The notes beneath the pieces are model-generated. The model worked only from the letters and a program-made list of their open reading frames with translations. It ran no database searches and was not told the DNA's origin. The translations under genes were made by a program, and so were the position numbers. From positions 1-36,906 of the forward strand of contig JAFEBS010000017.1 of the NCBI GenBank assembly GCA_018242525.1: a stretch of 36,906 nucleotides of DNA, read 5' to 3'. Positions 7,752 through 16,496 of this stretch are shown here, one piece after another; positions within the stretch are counted from its first letter, which is position 1; every line of letters begins with the position of its first letter. This DNA comes from Planctomycetota bacterium. Its GTDB lineage: Bacteria > Planctomycetota > Planctomycetia > Planctomycetales > Planctomycetaceae.

Positions 7752-9566
7752 TCAATCGGGCTCTTTGAGTTCTTGTTTTTCTCGTGGCAGTGGTTCCAGG
7801 AACCAGCCGGTTCGTCGCATTGTGTGCGGTGGCCGCATGGGGAGTGCCTCACCGGTGATTTGCAGGATCGACCAGCGAACGGTGAGGTCCATCAGGTTGT
7901 TGTCGATTTGATCCCCGATCAGCGACTTCAGCCCGGGCAGTTGTGGACTGGCTCGCAGACGTCCCAGGGTCAGGACGGATGCCCGCCGGACGTAGAAGTC
8001 TTCGGCCGGTGAACTGCGGGTATCCGTGGCGCGTTCGAGCAATTGGCTGGCGAGACGTTCATTGGTCTGTCCTTCCTGCATCAGGCCCAATGCCCAGATG
8101 GCGGCGGCGCGGGAGAATCCGCGGTATTTCCGGGTCTTGGGAATGTAGATCTCCATCAAGGGCATTGCCTCCGTGGTTTTCAGCAGTCCCAGTAACTCGA
8201 ACAGATGAGCCAATTGAGTGTCCGTGAGCGGGGTAAATCCCGCGGCCTCGGTCCGTCGTTGCGCGAACGCCAGCACGGGCATGGCAGAGTCGGGGGCCGC
8301 GATCGACTTCAATCCCATGGCGGCTGCCAGCATCACTTCCGGCCGCGCGGAATCCAGCAGTTCCAACAGCCGCGCAGTGACGGACTCTTCATCAAGATCC
8401 CCCAGCAGGAGCGACGCCTGTTCCTGGCCGCGCCAATCGTCACCTGCCAGAACCGCGATCGTGGATTGGCGAATCGTCGGCTCCAGTGTCGGCTCCTGGC
8501 TGAGCGCCAGGAATTTGTCCCGGACCAGTTTGCGCAACTGCGGATGCGGATCATTCAGTCGGGCGGACAGGGTTTGCATTCGTTCGGGCGTCGGCAGAGT
8601 GACGTACGTCTCGATCCCGATCCTGCGAATCCCCGCGTCGGGATGGTTTATCGCCATTTCTGCCAACGGCAAAACCAGCCGCGGGTCGAGAGCAAACAGG
8701 GATCGCAACGCTTCGACGGCGACGCCCGGTTCCGCATCCATCCCCAGTGACTGATTCAATGCGATCGCCCGCTCGGAAGTATGCCTCGTGATCAGTGCCA
8801 CCGCGCACAAGCGGTTCAGCACGCAGTTTCGTGCGGCGATCAAGGTTTCTGCCTGAGTTTCCAGTCCTTCCGGCGCAATCTGCCCGGCCGCACGGGCGGC
8901 TGCCAGGCGGATGTCTGCCGAATTCTCCGGCGTCAGGGCCAGTCCCAGCAGACTTTTCAGGGCCTGGGCATCCCGCTGCTGGCCCAGGCCCCGAATCGCC
9001 AGGATCAAATCCCGTCGTGGCGTGGTGATGGATTGGACTCGCTGACGCCAGACTGGACGGATCAATTCAAAATCCCAATTTGCCAGGGCAGGCTCGATCA
9101 GTTGCCTCAGGTCTTTCCCGCCGTCTTGTGACGCTTCGAACAGGCGGTCGGCCGCGCTGCGGACATCGAGAGCGATCAAGGCGTGTGCCGCGGCGTGGCG
9201 GGCTGCCGGATGGACAGTTTTGGACTTGAGAACGGCCAACAGTTCGGGAACAGCGGCCCGCATTCCATCGTGCCCCAGCGCGTGGGCCTCGACCAGGGCT
9301 TCTGCCGCCTGTCGCTGCAGTTCCGATTCAGGCTGTGACAATGCCTGTCGCCACATCGGGATCAATTCGGGGTGAATGAAGTAACTGCTCGGCAACGGAC
9401 GCTCCGCGGGCTCGCGGTCCATCAGGAAGATCTGCGGGATGTCTTGCGCACGCGCGGTGGAGACGAGGACTGCCGTCAGGACGATGGCAATCACGAAGAT
9501 CCGTTGTGATCTCAAGCCACCCATCCAGGGGGGCAGCGCGGTGTCTCGAATCGGAAACTCACACAT
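7752..9566 (-). CDS. Exported HEAT-repeat protein
   Basis: A hydrophobic signal segment (RIFVIAIVLTAVLVSTARAQ) is followed by some 550 residues of alternating helical pairs typical of HEAT repeats. Repeated units such as AALVEAHALG, HPAARHAAAHALIALDV and DIRLAAARAAGQIAPEG recur along the chain. HEAT arrays act as protein-binding scaffolds; no catalytic motif is visible. The start may be 9566 or the ATG at 9524, which gives a better-placed signal peptide; neither has a clear Shine-Dalgarno. It lies 41 bp downstream of a large membrane protein on the same strand and is probably in its operon. The two may form an envelope complex (inference). Confidence 0.75.
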   Translation of the reverse strand: MCEFPIRDTALPPWMGGLRSQRIFVIAIVLTAVLVSTARAQDIPQIFLMDREPAERPLPSSYFIHPELIPMWRQALSQPESELQRQAAEALVEAHALGHDGMRAAVPELLAVLKSKTVHPAARHAAAHALIALDVRSAADRLFEASQDGGKDLRQLIEPALANWDFELIRPVWRQRVQSITTPRRDLILAIRGLGQQRDAQALKSLLGLALTPENSADIRLAAARAAGQIAPEGLETQAETLIAARNCVLNRLCAVALITRHTSERAIALNQSLGMDAEPGVAVEALRSLFALDPRLVLPLAEMAINHPDAGIRRIGIETYVTLPTPERMQTLSARLNDPHPQLRKLVRDKFLALSQEPTLEPTIRQSTIAVLAGDDWRGQEQASLLLGDLDEESVTARLLELLDSARPEVMLAAAMGLKSIAAPDSAMPVLAFAQRRTEAAGFTPLTDTQLAHLFELLGLLKTTEAMPLMEIYIPKTRKYRGFSRAAAIWALGLMQEGQTNERLASQLLERATDTRSSPAEDFYVRRASVLTLGRLRASPQLPGLKSLIGDQIDNNLMDLTVRWSILQITGEALPMRPPHTMRRTGWFLEPLPREKQELKEPD

Positions 9567-9607
9567 GGGGCACGACTCAAATCCAGGGATTCAGGCGAAC
9601 AGCGTGA

Positions 9608-12118
9608 TCATTGACGTTTTTGAATCTGCCCGGTCACCTGGGCCGAAACATCTTCAAACTGCCAGTAACTCTGCGGATCCATTTTTCCGGTGGTCAACTG
9701 GGTCGTCGCGGGATCTGGTTCGTCGGGGATCCCAACGTCGATCCGGATCAGGAAGCGACCGCGGGAATCCAGTTTCAGGACGGTTGGATCCGTGATTTCC
9801 GCTCTCAAGGTGCCAACGGGTGAGTCCCAGGTTTTTAAGGACTGCCGTGTCGACCCGTTGGCTCCGGACAATTCCAGGCGTCGCATGGGGCCCAGGACCT
9901 TGAAGGTGATCGTCGCGGATGTCAGTTCCACGGGAAGCAGATCGGCAGGGACGGAAAATGCCACCCAACCCTCGGCGGTTCCTGTTTTCTCGGTCCATCG
10001 GGCGCTGCGCCGATCATACAGTCCCTTGGGAGGCAGCCCGTCCGGGCCCTCGACTTCGCGGAACGGCAGGAACGGTCCAGTGATGACCAGCGGCGTACCT
10101 GCCGCAGGACGCTGCCAGCGGATCGGGACCGAGACGAGTGCCGAGCCGACCGTCTGGCCGTCGCGGCCCAATGACGTTCCCACGTCCCAGTATCGAGTCC
10201 AGACCATCAGGACGGGCGAAAACAGGTTTTCCAGCGGAGGGGCCGGGAGTTGTGACATCAACTGGCTGCGCCGTTGCTGCTCGTCGCTGAGGACATTTGC
10301 CGAGAGGTATTGATCCGGTCCCAGAACGGCAGACGCGGCCGCCGTAAACCGGCCATCGGGATGCAACTGGACCCCGATGCGTCCGCGCGGGGCGATGATT
10401 ACGGCATCACCCGGTGCCAGTCCGGCGGGCAGGGTCAACTTTCCGCTGACCCCGCGCGCGTCAAACTCGGCCACCGCTTCGACCGGTTCGTCAACCCGGC
10501 CACCCGTTTGAAAGGAAACCATCCGCAGCCCGGGTGTGAATGGCAGAAGTTCCCAACTCCAGGTGTCGATGTCCGACCAGGCCATGCGGCGCGTCGTTGA
10601 TTCGAAGCCGCTCATCGAGGGGCTCATCCAACCGCCCTGGTTCCCCGACAGTGGGGCCACCTGAGATTCGTTGGTAAAGATTCCGGCCAGGCCACTGGTG
10701 CGGATTTCTTCTGTGCCGGGAACCGGCTGGACGTGTTGAATGATGGCCGTCGTGGCGGGAATCGTCGTGCGGCTGTTCCAGCCAAGGGCCATGAGCATCC
10801 CGGCCGCACCGAGCGACAGGACCGGAATGACCAGCCCCAGCCATTCCAGTCGTCCCCGTCTTGCCAGCCAGATCGCGAGCAACGGGATCAGGCTGGTGAA
10901 TCCCGCCAGAATTCCCACGGTCAATGTCCGATCGGGAATCGCATAACCAATCAACTGTCGGATCTGCTCCTCCGCCTGCACACGCGGGATCAACGGAGCT
11001 GCGCGGGGTGTAAAAAACTGCAACGCCAGGTAGGACAGTGATTCACTGGGAAAGAATTGCGTCTGCATGCTGACGCCTCCCGGGGCGGGTGGATCGCTGG
11101 GTGTGCGGGGACGCACCCAGGCATCGCCGCCGATGGTCGTCACCAGGATTCGCCCCTCGCCATGATTTTTCCAGAATGCGGCAGGCCAGCCATCCGACGT
11201 GAAGTCCGTCTGGTGATCTTCCGCGACCAGCCGGACAAACCGAACAGGTCGCTCCAATTCCCGGGTGAACCGCAGTTCGCTCAACGACCACGCTCCGGCA
11301 TCGAGATGCGTGGAGGTCAGGTCCACGCGGTTCACTTCCGTGATGTTGTCGTCATCGCCCAGCAGCGCGGCCAATAACGTCGGCGAGACCATGTCGGCCA
11401 TGATCCACAGCCGGCCGCCGGAAGCGACCCACCGGCGAATCGCACTGATTCCTGCGGCATCCGTGACGATGCGATTGCTGGCAATGACCAGATGATCCAG
11501 CGCATCCAGCAGTTCTTCACTCGCCGGAAGCAGAGGATCGCCCAGGATTGTCAGGTTGTATTTCAAGCCCCGATCCAGCCGTGCAGTCAGGACGAATTCC
11601 TGGGGATCCGTCGACAATAGTCCCGGGGTCTGGTCGTTTGACCGGTCGACGATCAAGGCGGTTACCTGTTCATCCGCGGCCACGCGAAAGCTCTGGTCAA
11701 ACTGCATCGCGCCGAATTCGTTTGCGGACATTGCTTCGACGCCACTGGAACGGTTGATGACCATCGATCGCAGATCGAACTGAGTCTGCTGCGGATGATC
11801 CAGTGGGGGCATCCGCATGGGATTCCAACTGGTCAACTGCGATCGGGCGGGCATCCACAGGCGACGTCCATATTGCAGAGTCGGCTCGTTCAAGGCATGC
11901 GTCGTGGCCAGCAGATGGACTTCGTGCTGCTGAGGGTTTCGCAGGCTGACTTTGACCACACCCCACTTGTCCGGTCGATAGAGCCCCGTGCCGCCCGTCG
12001 AGAGATTGAAGTTTTCGATGGCATTCGACGGGCTGGCAGGCTGATCCTGGCTCCAGGCCGGCAGGTCCACGCTGTGGACGAACAACACGGCAACAGCGCA
12101 GCAGGCTGAGAGTTTCAC
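9608..12118 (-). CDS. Large exported membrane protein with GATase-like region
   Basis: This 836-aa protein starts with a GTG and a signal peptide (SACCAVAVLFVHSVDLPAWS). Residues about 150-270 resemble the class I glutamine-amidotransferase-like fold seen in many planctomycete envelope proteins (LDALDHLVIASNRIV, then WVASGGRLWIMADM), with no obvious catalytic triad. Around residues 395-450 there are two adjacent membrane helices (TVGILAGFTSLIPLLAIWLA and LVIPVLSLGAAGMLMALG). The rest looks like beta-rich extracytoplasmic domains. A weak GGGGA lies just upstream. It heads the two-gene unit with the HEAT-repeat protein. I cannot assign a function. Confidence 0.75.
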   Translation of the reverse strand: MKLSACCAVAVLFVHSVDLPAWSQDQPASPSNAIENFNLSTGGTGLYRPDKWGVVKVSLRNPQQHEVHLLATTHALNEPTLQYGRRLWMPARSQLTSWNPMRMPPLDHPQQTQFDLRSMVINRSSGVEAMSANEFGAMQFDQSFRVAADEQVTALIVDRSNDQTPGLLSTDPQEFVLTARLDRGLKYNLTILGDPLLPASEELLDALDHLVIASNRIVTDAAGISAIRRWVASGGRLWIMADMVSPTLLAALLGDDDNITEVNRVDLTSTHLDAGAWSLSELRFTRELERPVRFVRLVAEDHQTDFTSDGWPAAFWKNHGEGRILVTTIGGDAWVRPRTPSDPPAPGGVSMQTQFFPSESLSYLALQFFTPRAAPLIPRVQAEEQIRQLIGYAIPDRTLTVGILAGFTSLIPLLAIWLARRGRLEWLGLVIPVLSLGAAGMLMALGWNSRTTIPATTAIIQHVQPVPGTEEIRTSGLAGIFTNESQVAPLSGNQGGWMSPSMSGFESTTRRMAWSDIDTWSWELLPFTPGLRMVSFQTGGRVDEPVEAVAEFDARGVSGKLTLPAGLAPGDAVIIAPRGRIGVQLHPDGRFTAAASAVLGPDQYLSANVLSDEQQRRSQLMSQLPAPPLENLFSPVLMVWTRYWDVGTSLGRDGQTVGSALVSVPIRWQRPAAGTPLVITGPFLPFREVEGPDGLPPKGLYDRRSARWTEKTGTAEGWVAFSVPADLLPVELTSATITFKVLGPMRRLELSGANGSTRQSLKTWDSPVGTLRAEITDPTVLKLDSRGRFLIRIDVGIPDEPDPATTQLTTGKMDPQSYWQFEDVSAQVTGQIQKRQ

Positions 12119-12272
12119 GAGATCCCCGTCGTGGTTAAGTGGTCGCCGAGGCAGTCACGCAGACTTCGTAACGATTCGATTCGTCAGGTTCAACCCAACC
12201 AGAACGATTCGCAGACCAGGCCCATCGCCTTTTTCCAATGGAGATTCGTGTGCCACTCAACGCAAAGCCATC

Positions 12273-13175
12273 TCAGGGTGACGGCGGCGAGACGGGTGGC
12301 AGTCCCATTTCGGCGGGGCGCAGGCGAGTCGCCATTTCAATGGCCAGTACGTCCAGTTCGCGCGGGTGAGTGGGAGCGTAGGCGAGATTCACCTTGGGCT
12401 CCTCTTTTCTGTTCCCGAGTGGCGGCATGCTCACCTGGTGTGTAAACAGGTTGTAGACGCCATACAGCACCTGGACTTCGGTCCGCCAGCCCCGTTCCAC
12501 TTCCAGATGCAGGCTATAGGCGGCGAGCGCTGCATTCAGGCAGACCGCACTCTCGATCAGGGCATCGCGATAACCCGGCATCAGCGGAGCGTCCGGTCCC
12601 CATTCGGCCAGCAGACCGTTCGCCGCCTGATGGACGGGAACAAACAGGCGGTGCAGGATCGACCGGAGCATGAAGGACGTTTTCGCGGACGAGTATTTCA
12701 ACGGCTTCAGATAGGCGTCGACCGCCGCCGTCACGGCTCCGCAACCGCTGTGTCCCAGCACCACCACCACCTTGATGCTGTCGGCCAGCGCGGTCAGGGC
12801 GTAATCGATGCTGCCCCAGCATTCATCCGCCAGCACGTTCCCCGCGACGCGAATCACAAACAAGTCGTTGAATCCCTGTCCGAACAGCATTTCCATCGGA
12901 ACTCGGGCGTCCGAGCAGCCCACGACGACGGCGAATGCCGCCTGCCTGGGGAGTTCGCCATGCGTGCGAACCATGCCGACTTCCAGCCCGTTGCACTGGA
13001 CGACATACCGGGGCTCTCCCTGAGAAAAGGTGCCCGTCCGGCAACTTTGCATCCATTCCGAAAACAGCTTGTTGCCGTTTTCCAGGTTCCGCCGCGCCAC
13101 TTCCACATCTTCCGGTGGCGGTTTGACGGACGGATTGTGGGGGTCGAAGCGGTAGATGTAATCAATCGTCTTCAT
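12273..13175 (-). CDS. Beta-class carbonic anhydrase
   Basis: It interconverts CO2 and bicarbonate using zinc. The family signature is clear with the start at ATG 13175 (MKTIDYIYRFDP): CSDAR gives zinc ligand Cys87 with Asp89 and Arg91, and GHSGCGAV gives His142 and Cys145. The 300-aa protein is longer than the ~200-230 aa common for the class, with about 50 extra residues at the N-terminus and a C-terminal tail ending in a proline-rich stretch. The frame is open another 43 codons upstream, but that part runs into an inverted repeat and looks non-coding. No export signal is visible, so it is probably cytosolic. Its neighbours do not indicate a particular pathway. Confidence 0.9.
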   Translation of the reverse strand: MKTIDYIYRFDPHNPSVKPPPEDVEVARRNLENGNKLFSEWMQSCRTGTFSQGEPRYVVQCNGLEVGMVRTHGELPRQAAFAVVVGCSDARVPMEMLFGQGFNDLFVIRVAGNVLADECWGSIDYALTALADSIKVVVVLGHSGCGAVTAAVDAYLKPLKYSSAKTSFMLRSILHRLFVPVHQAANGLLAEWGPDAPLMPGYRDALIESAVCLNAALAAYSLHLEVERGWRTEVQVLYGVYNLFTHQVSMPPLGNRKEEPKVNLAYAPTHPRELDVLAIEMATRLRPAEMGLPPVSPPSP

Positions 13176-13290
13176 AAGGAAACGATACGCTGCGGATTTA
13201 ATGGTGTCCAGAGAATGCTTGGATGCTGCGCACGGAGCGGGGACAACGTTGATTCGAGAAAACGAGGATAACTTGTTCGGCGCGCGATCG

Positions 13291-13390
13291 GGGGTCGGGC
13301 ACATCGGGAATTCGAAATTGGCTGGAGTGAATCCAGCTCGTGATTATGCACCGTGTCAGCCAATTCCGAATTTCCGAAATGCCAGACCCC
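13291..13390. repeat. Imperfect inverted repeat, 34-nt arms
   Basis: Arms 13291-13324 and 13357-13390 are complementary at 29 of 34 positions, with a 32-nt spacer. The outer ends are GGGGTC/GACCCC and the inner ends TTGGCTG/CAGCCAA. It lies between the carbonic anhydrase start and the EthD-like gene end. It is much too long and imperfect for a simple terminator and looks like a miniature or REP-type element. Confidence 0.85.
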
Positions 13391-13405
13391 GGCCTGTTTG
13401 TTCCG

Positions 13406-13732
13406 TCAGCGGAGAGTGCAGGGGATCAGCACGACTTCTTCATCAAACAGGAACGTGAAACCCCCGGTGGCGAAGTTGGGGACATCGGCGATTGCCGCTT
13501 GAGCCTCGGGTGACGCCAGAATCGATTCCAGTTCGGCGCGTGTCTCGGCATACAATCCGACGATCATGTAGTAGGGAGGCTTTTCGCCGGGAGTGGCGGA
13601 TTCGCACTTGCCAATCGTCCACCCTTTAAACCCCTGCATTTTCCGGGCGAGTGGAATGTGGACCTCATGATAATAGCGGTCGAATTCTGCCGGATCCTCG
13701 GGATGACCATACAACACGGTTAGCCGGTGCAT
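13406..13732 (-). CDS. EthD-like small protein (dimeric alpha-beta barrel)
   Basis: The 108-aa protein has the EthD/REDY pattern: MHRLTVLYGHPEDPAEFDRY, then YHEVHIPLARKMQGF, then a second half with PYYMIVGLYAET and SILASPEAQAAIADV. Such proteins form ferredoxin-like dimers, and some act in degradation of organic compounds; the substrate here is unknown. ATG 13732 has GAGGAA about 9 nt upstream, which fixes the start. Its first 13 bases overlap the end of the zinc-ribbon gene, which suggests translational coupling. A longer open frame upstream is not coding. Confidence 0.85.
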   Translation of the reverse strand: MHRLTVLYGHPEDPAEFDRYYHEVHIPLARKMQGFKGWTIGKCESATPGEKPPYYMIVGLYAETRAELESILASPEAQAAIADVPNFATGGFTFLFDEEVVLIPCTLR

Positions 13733-13905
13733 TGTTCTGTTTCCTCGGAAGCATTCTTTGGTCGGCAGCCGGGGCAATACCACGGAGCAGGTGTGAGGAC
13801 TGGTTTTGGACTGCGCTTGTGACACGTGGCGCACAAGTAACGCTTGCCCTTCAACGCAGTCTTCGGGCGCGTCTTCTTGCCGGTCTTGAGAATGTTCCTG
13901 GCCAT
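13720..13905 (-). CDS. Small basic zinc-ribbon protein (61 aa)
   Basis: It starts MARNILKTGKKTRPKTALKG and is strongly basic over its first 25 residues. Two Cys pairs, CATC and CPGC, about 20 residues apart, would form one zinc ribbon; a His follows the first pair. ATG 13905 has GGGAGA about 8 nt upstream. The stop lies 13 bp inside the downstream EthD-like gene, so the two are probably translated together. The basic tail plus zinc ribbon suggests RNA or DNA binding (inference). I do not recognise a named family. Confidence 0.7.
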   Translation of the reverse strand: MARNILKTGKKTRPKTALKGKRYLCATCHKRSPKPVLTPAPWYCPGCRPKNASEETEQCTG

Positions 13906-14031
13906 CGGTCGGTCTCCCGGAATTCCGGTCGTCAGAAAGTAACGAATTACAGATGCAGAACAAAGTCCGCCGTGAGTTCGGTAATCCTGAAACGACAAGG
14001 ACGGACCAGTTCAGGTTCGCTCGAAGGGAGA

Positions 14032-16443
14032 CTATGGTTGCACCGGAAACACCTGGACAGAGCGCAGACCACGGTGGTTGCCAAGTGTGATTCCCAGTTG
14101 GGGAGCCCAGGCGGCGATTTGTTTCCGCTTCGCGACGTCGTTGGGATTCTCTGTGTCGACAGAAACAAACGACGCCCGGTCCGGGAGCGGCAACGCGGGT
14201 CCGAGTACCCCGGCCGCCTGCAACGCTGCGAAGTTGTCGGGATGCGCGAAATCCGTGTATCCGTAACTGCCCGGCTCCCGATACCGCAGGATCTCGGCCC
14301 AATTCACCAGTAGATGCGTGATCCCGTGCTGATGCAACGTTGCGCGGATTTGATCGGTTGAGCGCAGCCGGAATCGGCCGGGTTCTGTCTGTTCCGCACA
14401 CCACGCTTGAAACAGCGATCGATCAAACACGGTGTTGTAGACATAGGGGAACTGCGCATGAAACAGGGCTGCTTCCCCAACGCACAGCACCTTGAAGTCC
14501 GGCGGCAATCGACCGGCCGTGAATTCTTCACGCAGCCACTCCTGGGACGGCGACGTCACCATAACCGCCGCCGATTCCAGGTCGGTCCGTCCCGCGTTGA
14601 AACCGCCGATATTCTGCATGATCCAGACATTGAACAGAATGCTCGACACGATCACGACACTGCTGATCCACCGCCCGGGTGACGTGGTCCACAACCAGCC
14701 CGCCCCACAACCCGCCAGCAGGGCCACGACGGGGAACATCGGGACATAAAACCGGTCGATGTGATGCGTGAACAGGAACCAGCTCAGGAATTGCCAACCG
14801 ATGAAGGCCCAGACGCACCAGACCTTCTTCCGCCAGGACGCCAGCAGGGCGACCGGTGCCATCCCAAACATCAGGGCGCTGTGCCAGTCGTTGTTGGCCA
14901 CGACATCCGTCAGCTTGACGGGCAGATCCCACAGGCGATCCTGCGGTTTGGCATAGTGGCTGGAATGGCCCCGTTGCCACTGCGCATCCATCGTCGCATC
15001 TCGACCGTCGCCACCAAACACGGAATAGGCCAGCGGGAAGACCGGGTTTCCGGTCTCGATCGAATTCTTCAACAACCAGGGGCCGATCGTCAGGACCACT
15101 CCGGCTCCGAACACGGCGATTGCCAGGCCGATCTGTCTGATCCGGTCTGTCGAGGAACGAGCCGCCGACCACGTTATCAGCACCGCGATCGGAAGAATGA
15201 CCGAGATCAGCCCCGTGTATTTGCAGGCCATGGCACAGCCTGCGAAACAACCTGCGAGAAAACACAGCGGACTGGATGCCGGGGGATTCACGGAAGCAGT
15301 CGTCTTGTCATCGACGATATTTTCAGGCCTCCAGATCAGCCGCAGGGTGATCGCCAGCGCGGCGAACAGATAACAGGCCAGTCCCCCTTCCGCATAGGCG
15401 ATAATGGAAATGCGATAGACCCAGGGGGTGGTCAGCCAGATCAACGCCGCCATCCAGCCCGCCCGCGCAGAAAACCAGCGGCGGCCGGTGGCGAACAATC
15501 CGACAGCGGTCAACGGCGCAAAACCCGCGATGACGGCCTGACCGGCCAGAGCGCCCCAGTGCCAGTCTCCATACAGGACCATCCCGCTCAGCGTCAGCAT
15601 TTCCGTCAGGAACGGAAAGCTGGTGTAAACGTTGTGCGGCAACCGGGTGATCCGGCCCTGCAGATACCATTCCTTGGGTCCGCCCAGATGATATTCGACA
15701 ACGTCAAAGTCGGTCTGGGGCGACATCGCCCCCAACAGCATGCACAGCACGAACAACGTCGTGACGCGCAGCACGATCCAGGGCAGCCCGCTTGCCAGCA
15801 GCCCGTGGTCAAAGGGGTCTGACCCTTTGGAGGGCAATCGATTCACCTTGAAAATCGAATGCCCGGAGAGGGTCAGACCCCTTTGACCACGGGCTGCTGG
15901 AGGATCGCCCGACGGCATCGTTGCTGCGGATGGACGGGTTGCCGTCACTGCGAGGTCACGTCGAGTACACCACAATTCCAACAACCCACTGCCGAGCAGA
16001 ATCAACAGCAGCGGCCAGCGAATCAGAAATCCCGCCAGTCCCAGGCCCAGCGTCAGCAGCGAGATGGTTGCCAGGCCCAGGCATCCGGCGAAGTACAGCC
16101 GCTCTGAACGGTCGAAGACAGAGCACGCGCGAAGGGCGCGCAGTTCCAGTCGGCCCAGGCTCAATGCTCCCCCCCAGATCACAACCGCGATCAATAAGAA
16201 CGGCAATCGCTGGAACAGGAACAGCCAGCTCCAGGGCGCTTCGCTGCGAAGCACGGGTGGATCAATCAGGTCCAACAGGTCAAATGGCAGCATCGACCAG
16301 ACCATCCACCGCTCAGCCGGACGGTTGTTGGGCAGGCCAAAACTGTAGAACCAGGCGCAAAACAGCAGTAACCAGCCCAGTCCGAGGATCACGCGCACCA
16401 GTTGCGGCGAATCGGCATTGGTCGTGGGTGTTGGGCGGCTCAC
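14032..16443 (-). CDS. GT39-like polytopic membrane glycosyltransferase
   Basis: An 803-aa protein with about ten or more membrane helices and a soluble C-terminal part. The start is GTG 16443, with AGGGGA about 7 nt upstream. After two hydrophobic helices comes DFDVVEYHLGGPKEW, the acidic first extracytoplasmic loop typical of GT-C enzymes, which transfer sugars from lipid-phosphate donors outside the membrane. Residues about 182-217 are encoded by a long inverted repeat and look like an inserted loop (SKGSDPFDHG); the reading frame stays open. The C-terminal ~250 residues are probably periplasmic. Donor and acceptor are unknown. Confidence 0.85.
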   Translation of the reverse strand: MSRPTPTTNADSPQLVRVILGLGWLLLFCAWFYSFGLPNNRPAERWMVWSMLPFDLLDLIDPPVLRSEAPWSWLFLFQRLPFLLIAVVIWGGALSLGRLELRALRACSVFDRSERLYFAGCLGLATISLLTLGLGLAGFLIRWPLLLILLGSGLLELWCTRRDLAVTATRPSAATMPSGDPPAARGQRGLTLSGHSIFKVNRLPSKGSDPFDHGLLASGLPWIVLRVTTLFVLCMLLGAMSPQTDFDVVEYHLGGPKEWYLQGRITRLPHNVYTSFPFLTEMLTLSGMVLYGDWHWGALAGQAVIAGFAPLTAVGLFATGRRWFSARAGWMAALIWLTTPWVYRISIIAYAEGGLACYLFAALAITLRLIWRPENIVDDKTTASVNPPASSPLCFLAGCFAGCAMACKYTGLISVILPIAVLITWSAARSSTDRIRQIGLAIAVFGAGVVLTIGPWLLKNSIETGNPVFPLAYSVFGGDGRDATMDAQWQRGHSSHYAKPQDRLWDLPVKLTDVVANNDWHSALMFGMAPVALLASWRKKVWCVWAFIGWQFLSWFLFTHHIDRFYVPMFPVVALLAGCGAGWLWTTSPGRWISSVVIVSSILFNVWIMQNIGGFNAGRTDLESAAVMVTSPSQEWLREEFTAGRLPPDFKVLCVGEAALFHAQFPYVYNTVFDRSLFQAWCAEQTEPGRFRLRSTDQIRATLHQHGITHLLVNWAEILRYREPGSYGYTDFAHPDNFAALQAAGVLGPALPLPDRASFVSVDTENPNDVAKRKQIAAWAPQLGITLGNHRGLRSVQVFPVQP
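15795..15900. repeat. Inverted repeat inserted within a glycosyltransferase gene
   Basis: The outer 32 nt of each arm (15795-15826 and 15869-15900) are perfectly complementary; the inner ~15 nt are partly so (GGGCAATCG against CGAATGCCC). The whole forms a ~106-bp hairpin within coding sequence. The core reads GTCAAAGGGGTCTGACCCT. Confidence 0.9.
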
Positions 16444-16496
16444 GCGGGATTCCCCTGGCGTCGGTCAATCGGTCGAGTCCCTGGATCGTACGCCGT

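Noticed and set aside
12366..13271. A long plus-strand frame antisense to the carbonic anhydrase
   Set aside because: It is a shadow of a GC-rich gene; its His/Gln/Arg-rich composition and lack of motifs are typical of antisense frames.
13176..13304. A 43-residue N-terminal extension of the carbonic anhydrase
   Set aside because: It runs into the inverted repeat at 13291 and looks non-coding; ATG 13175 gives a family-like start.
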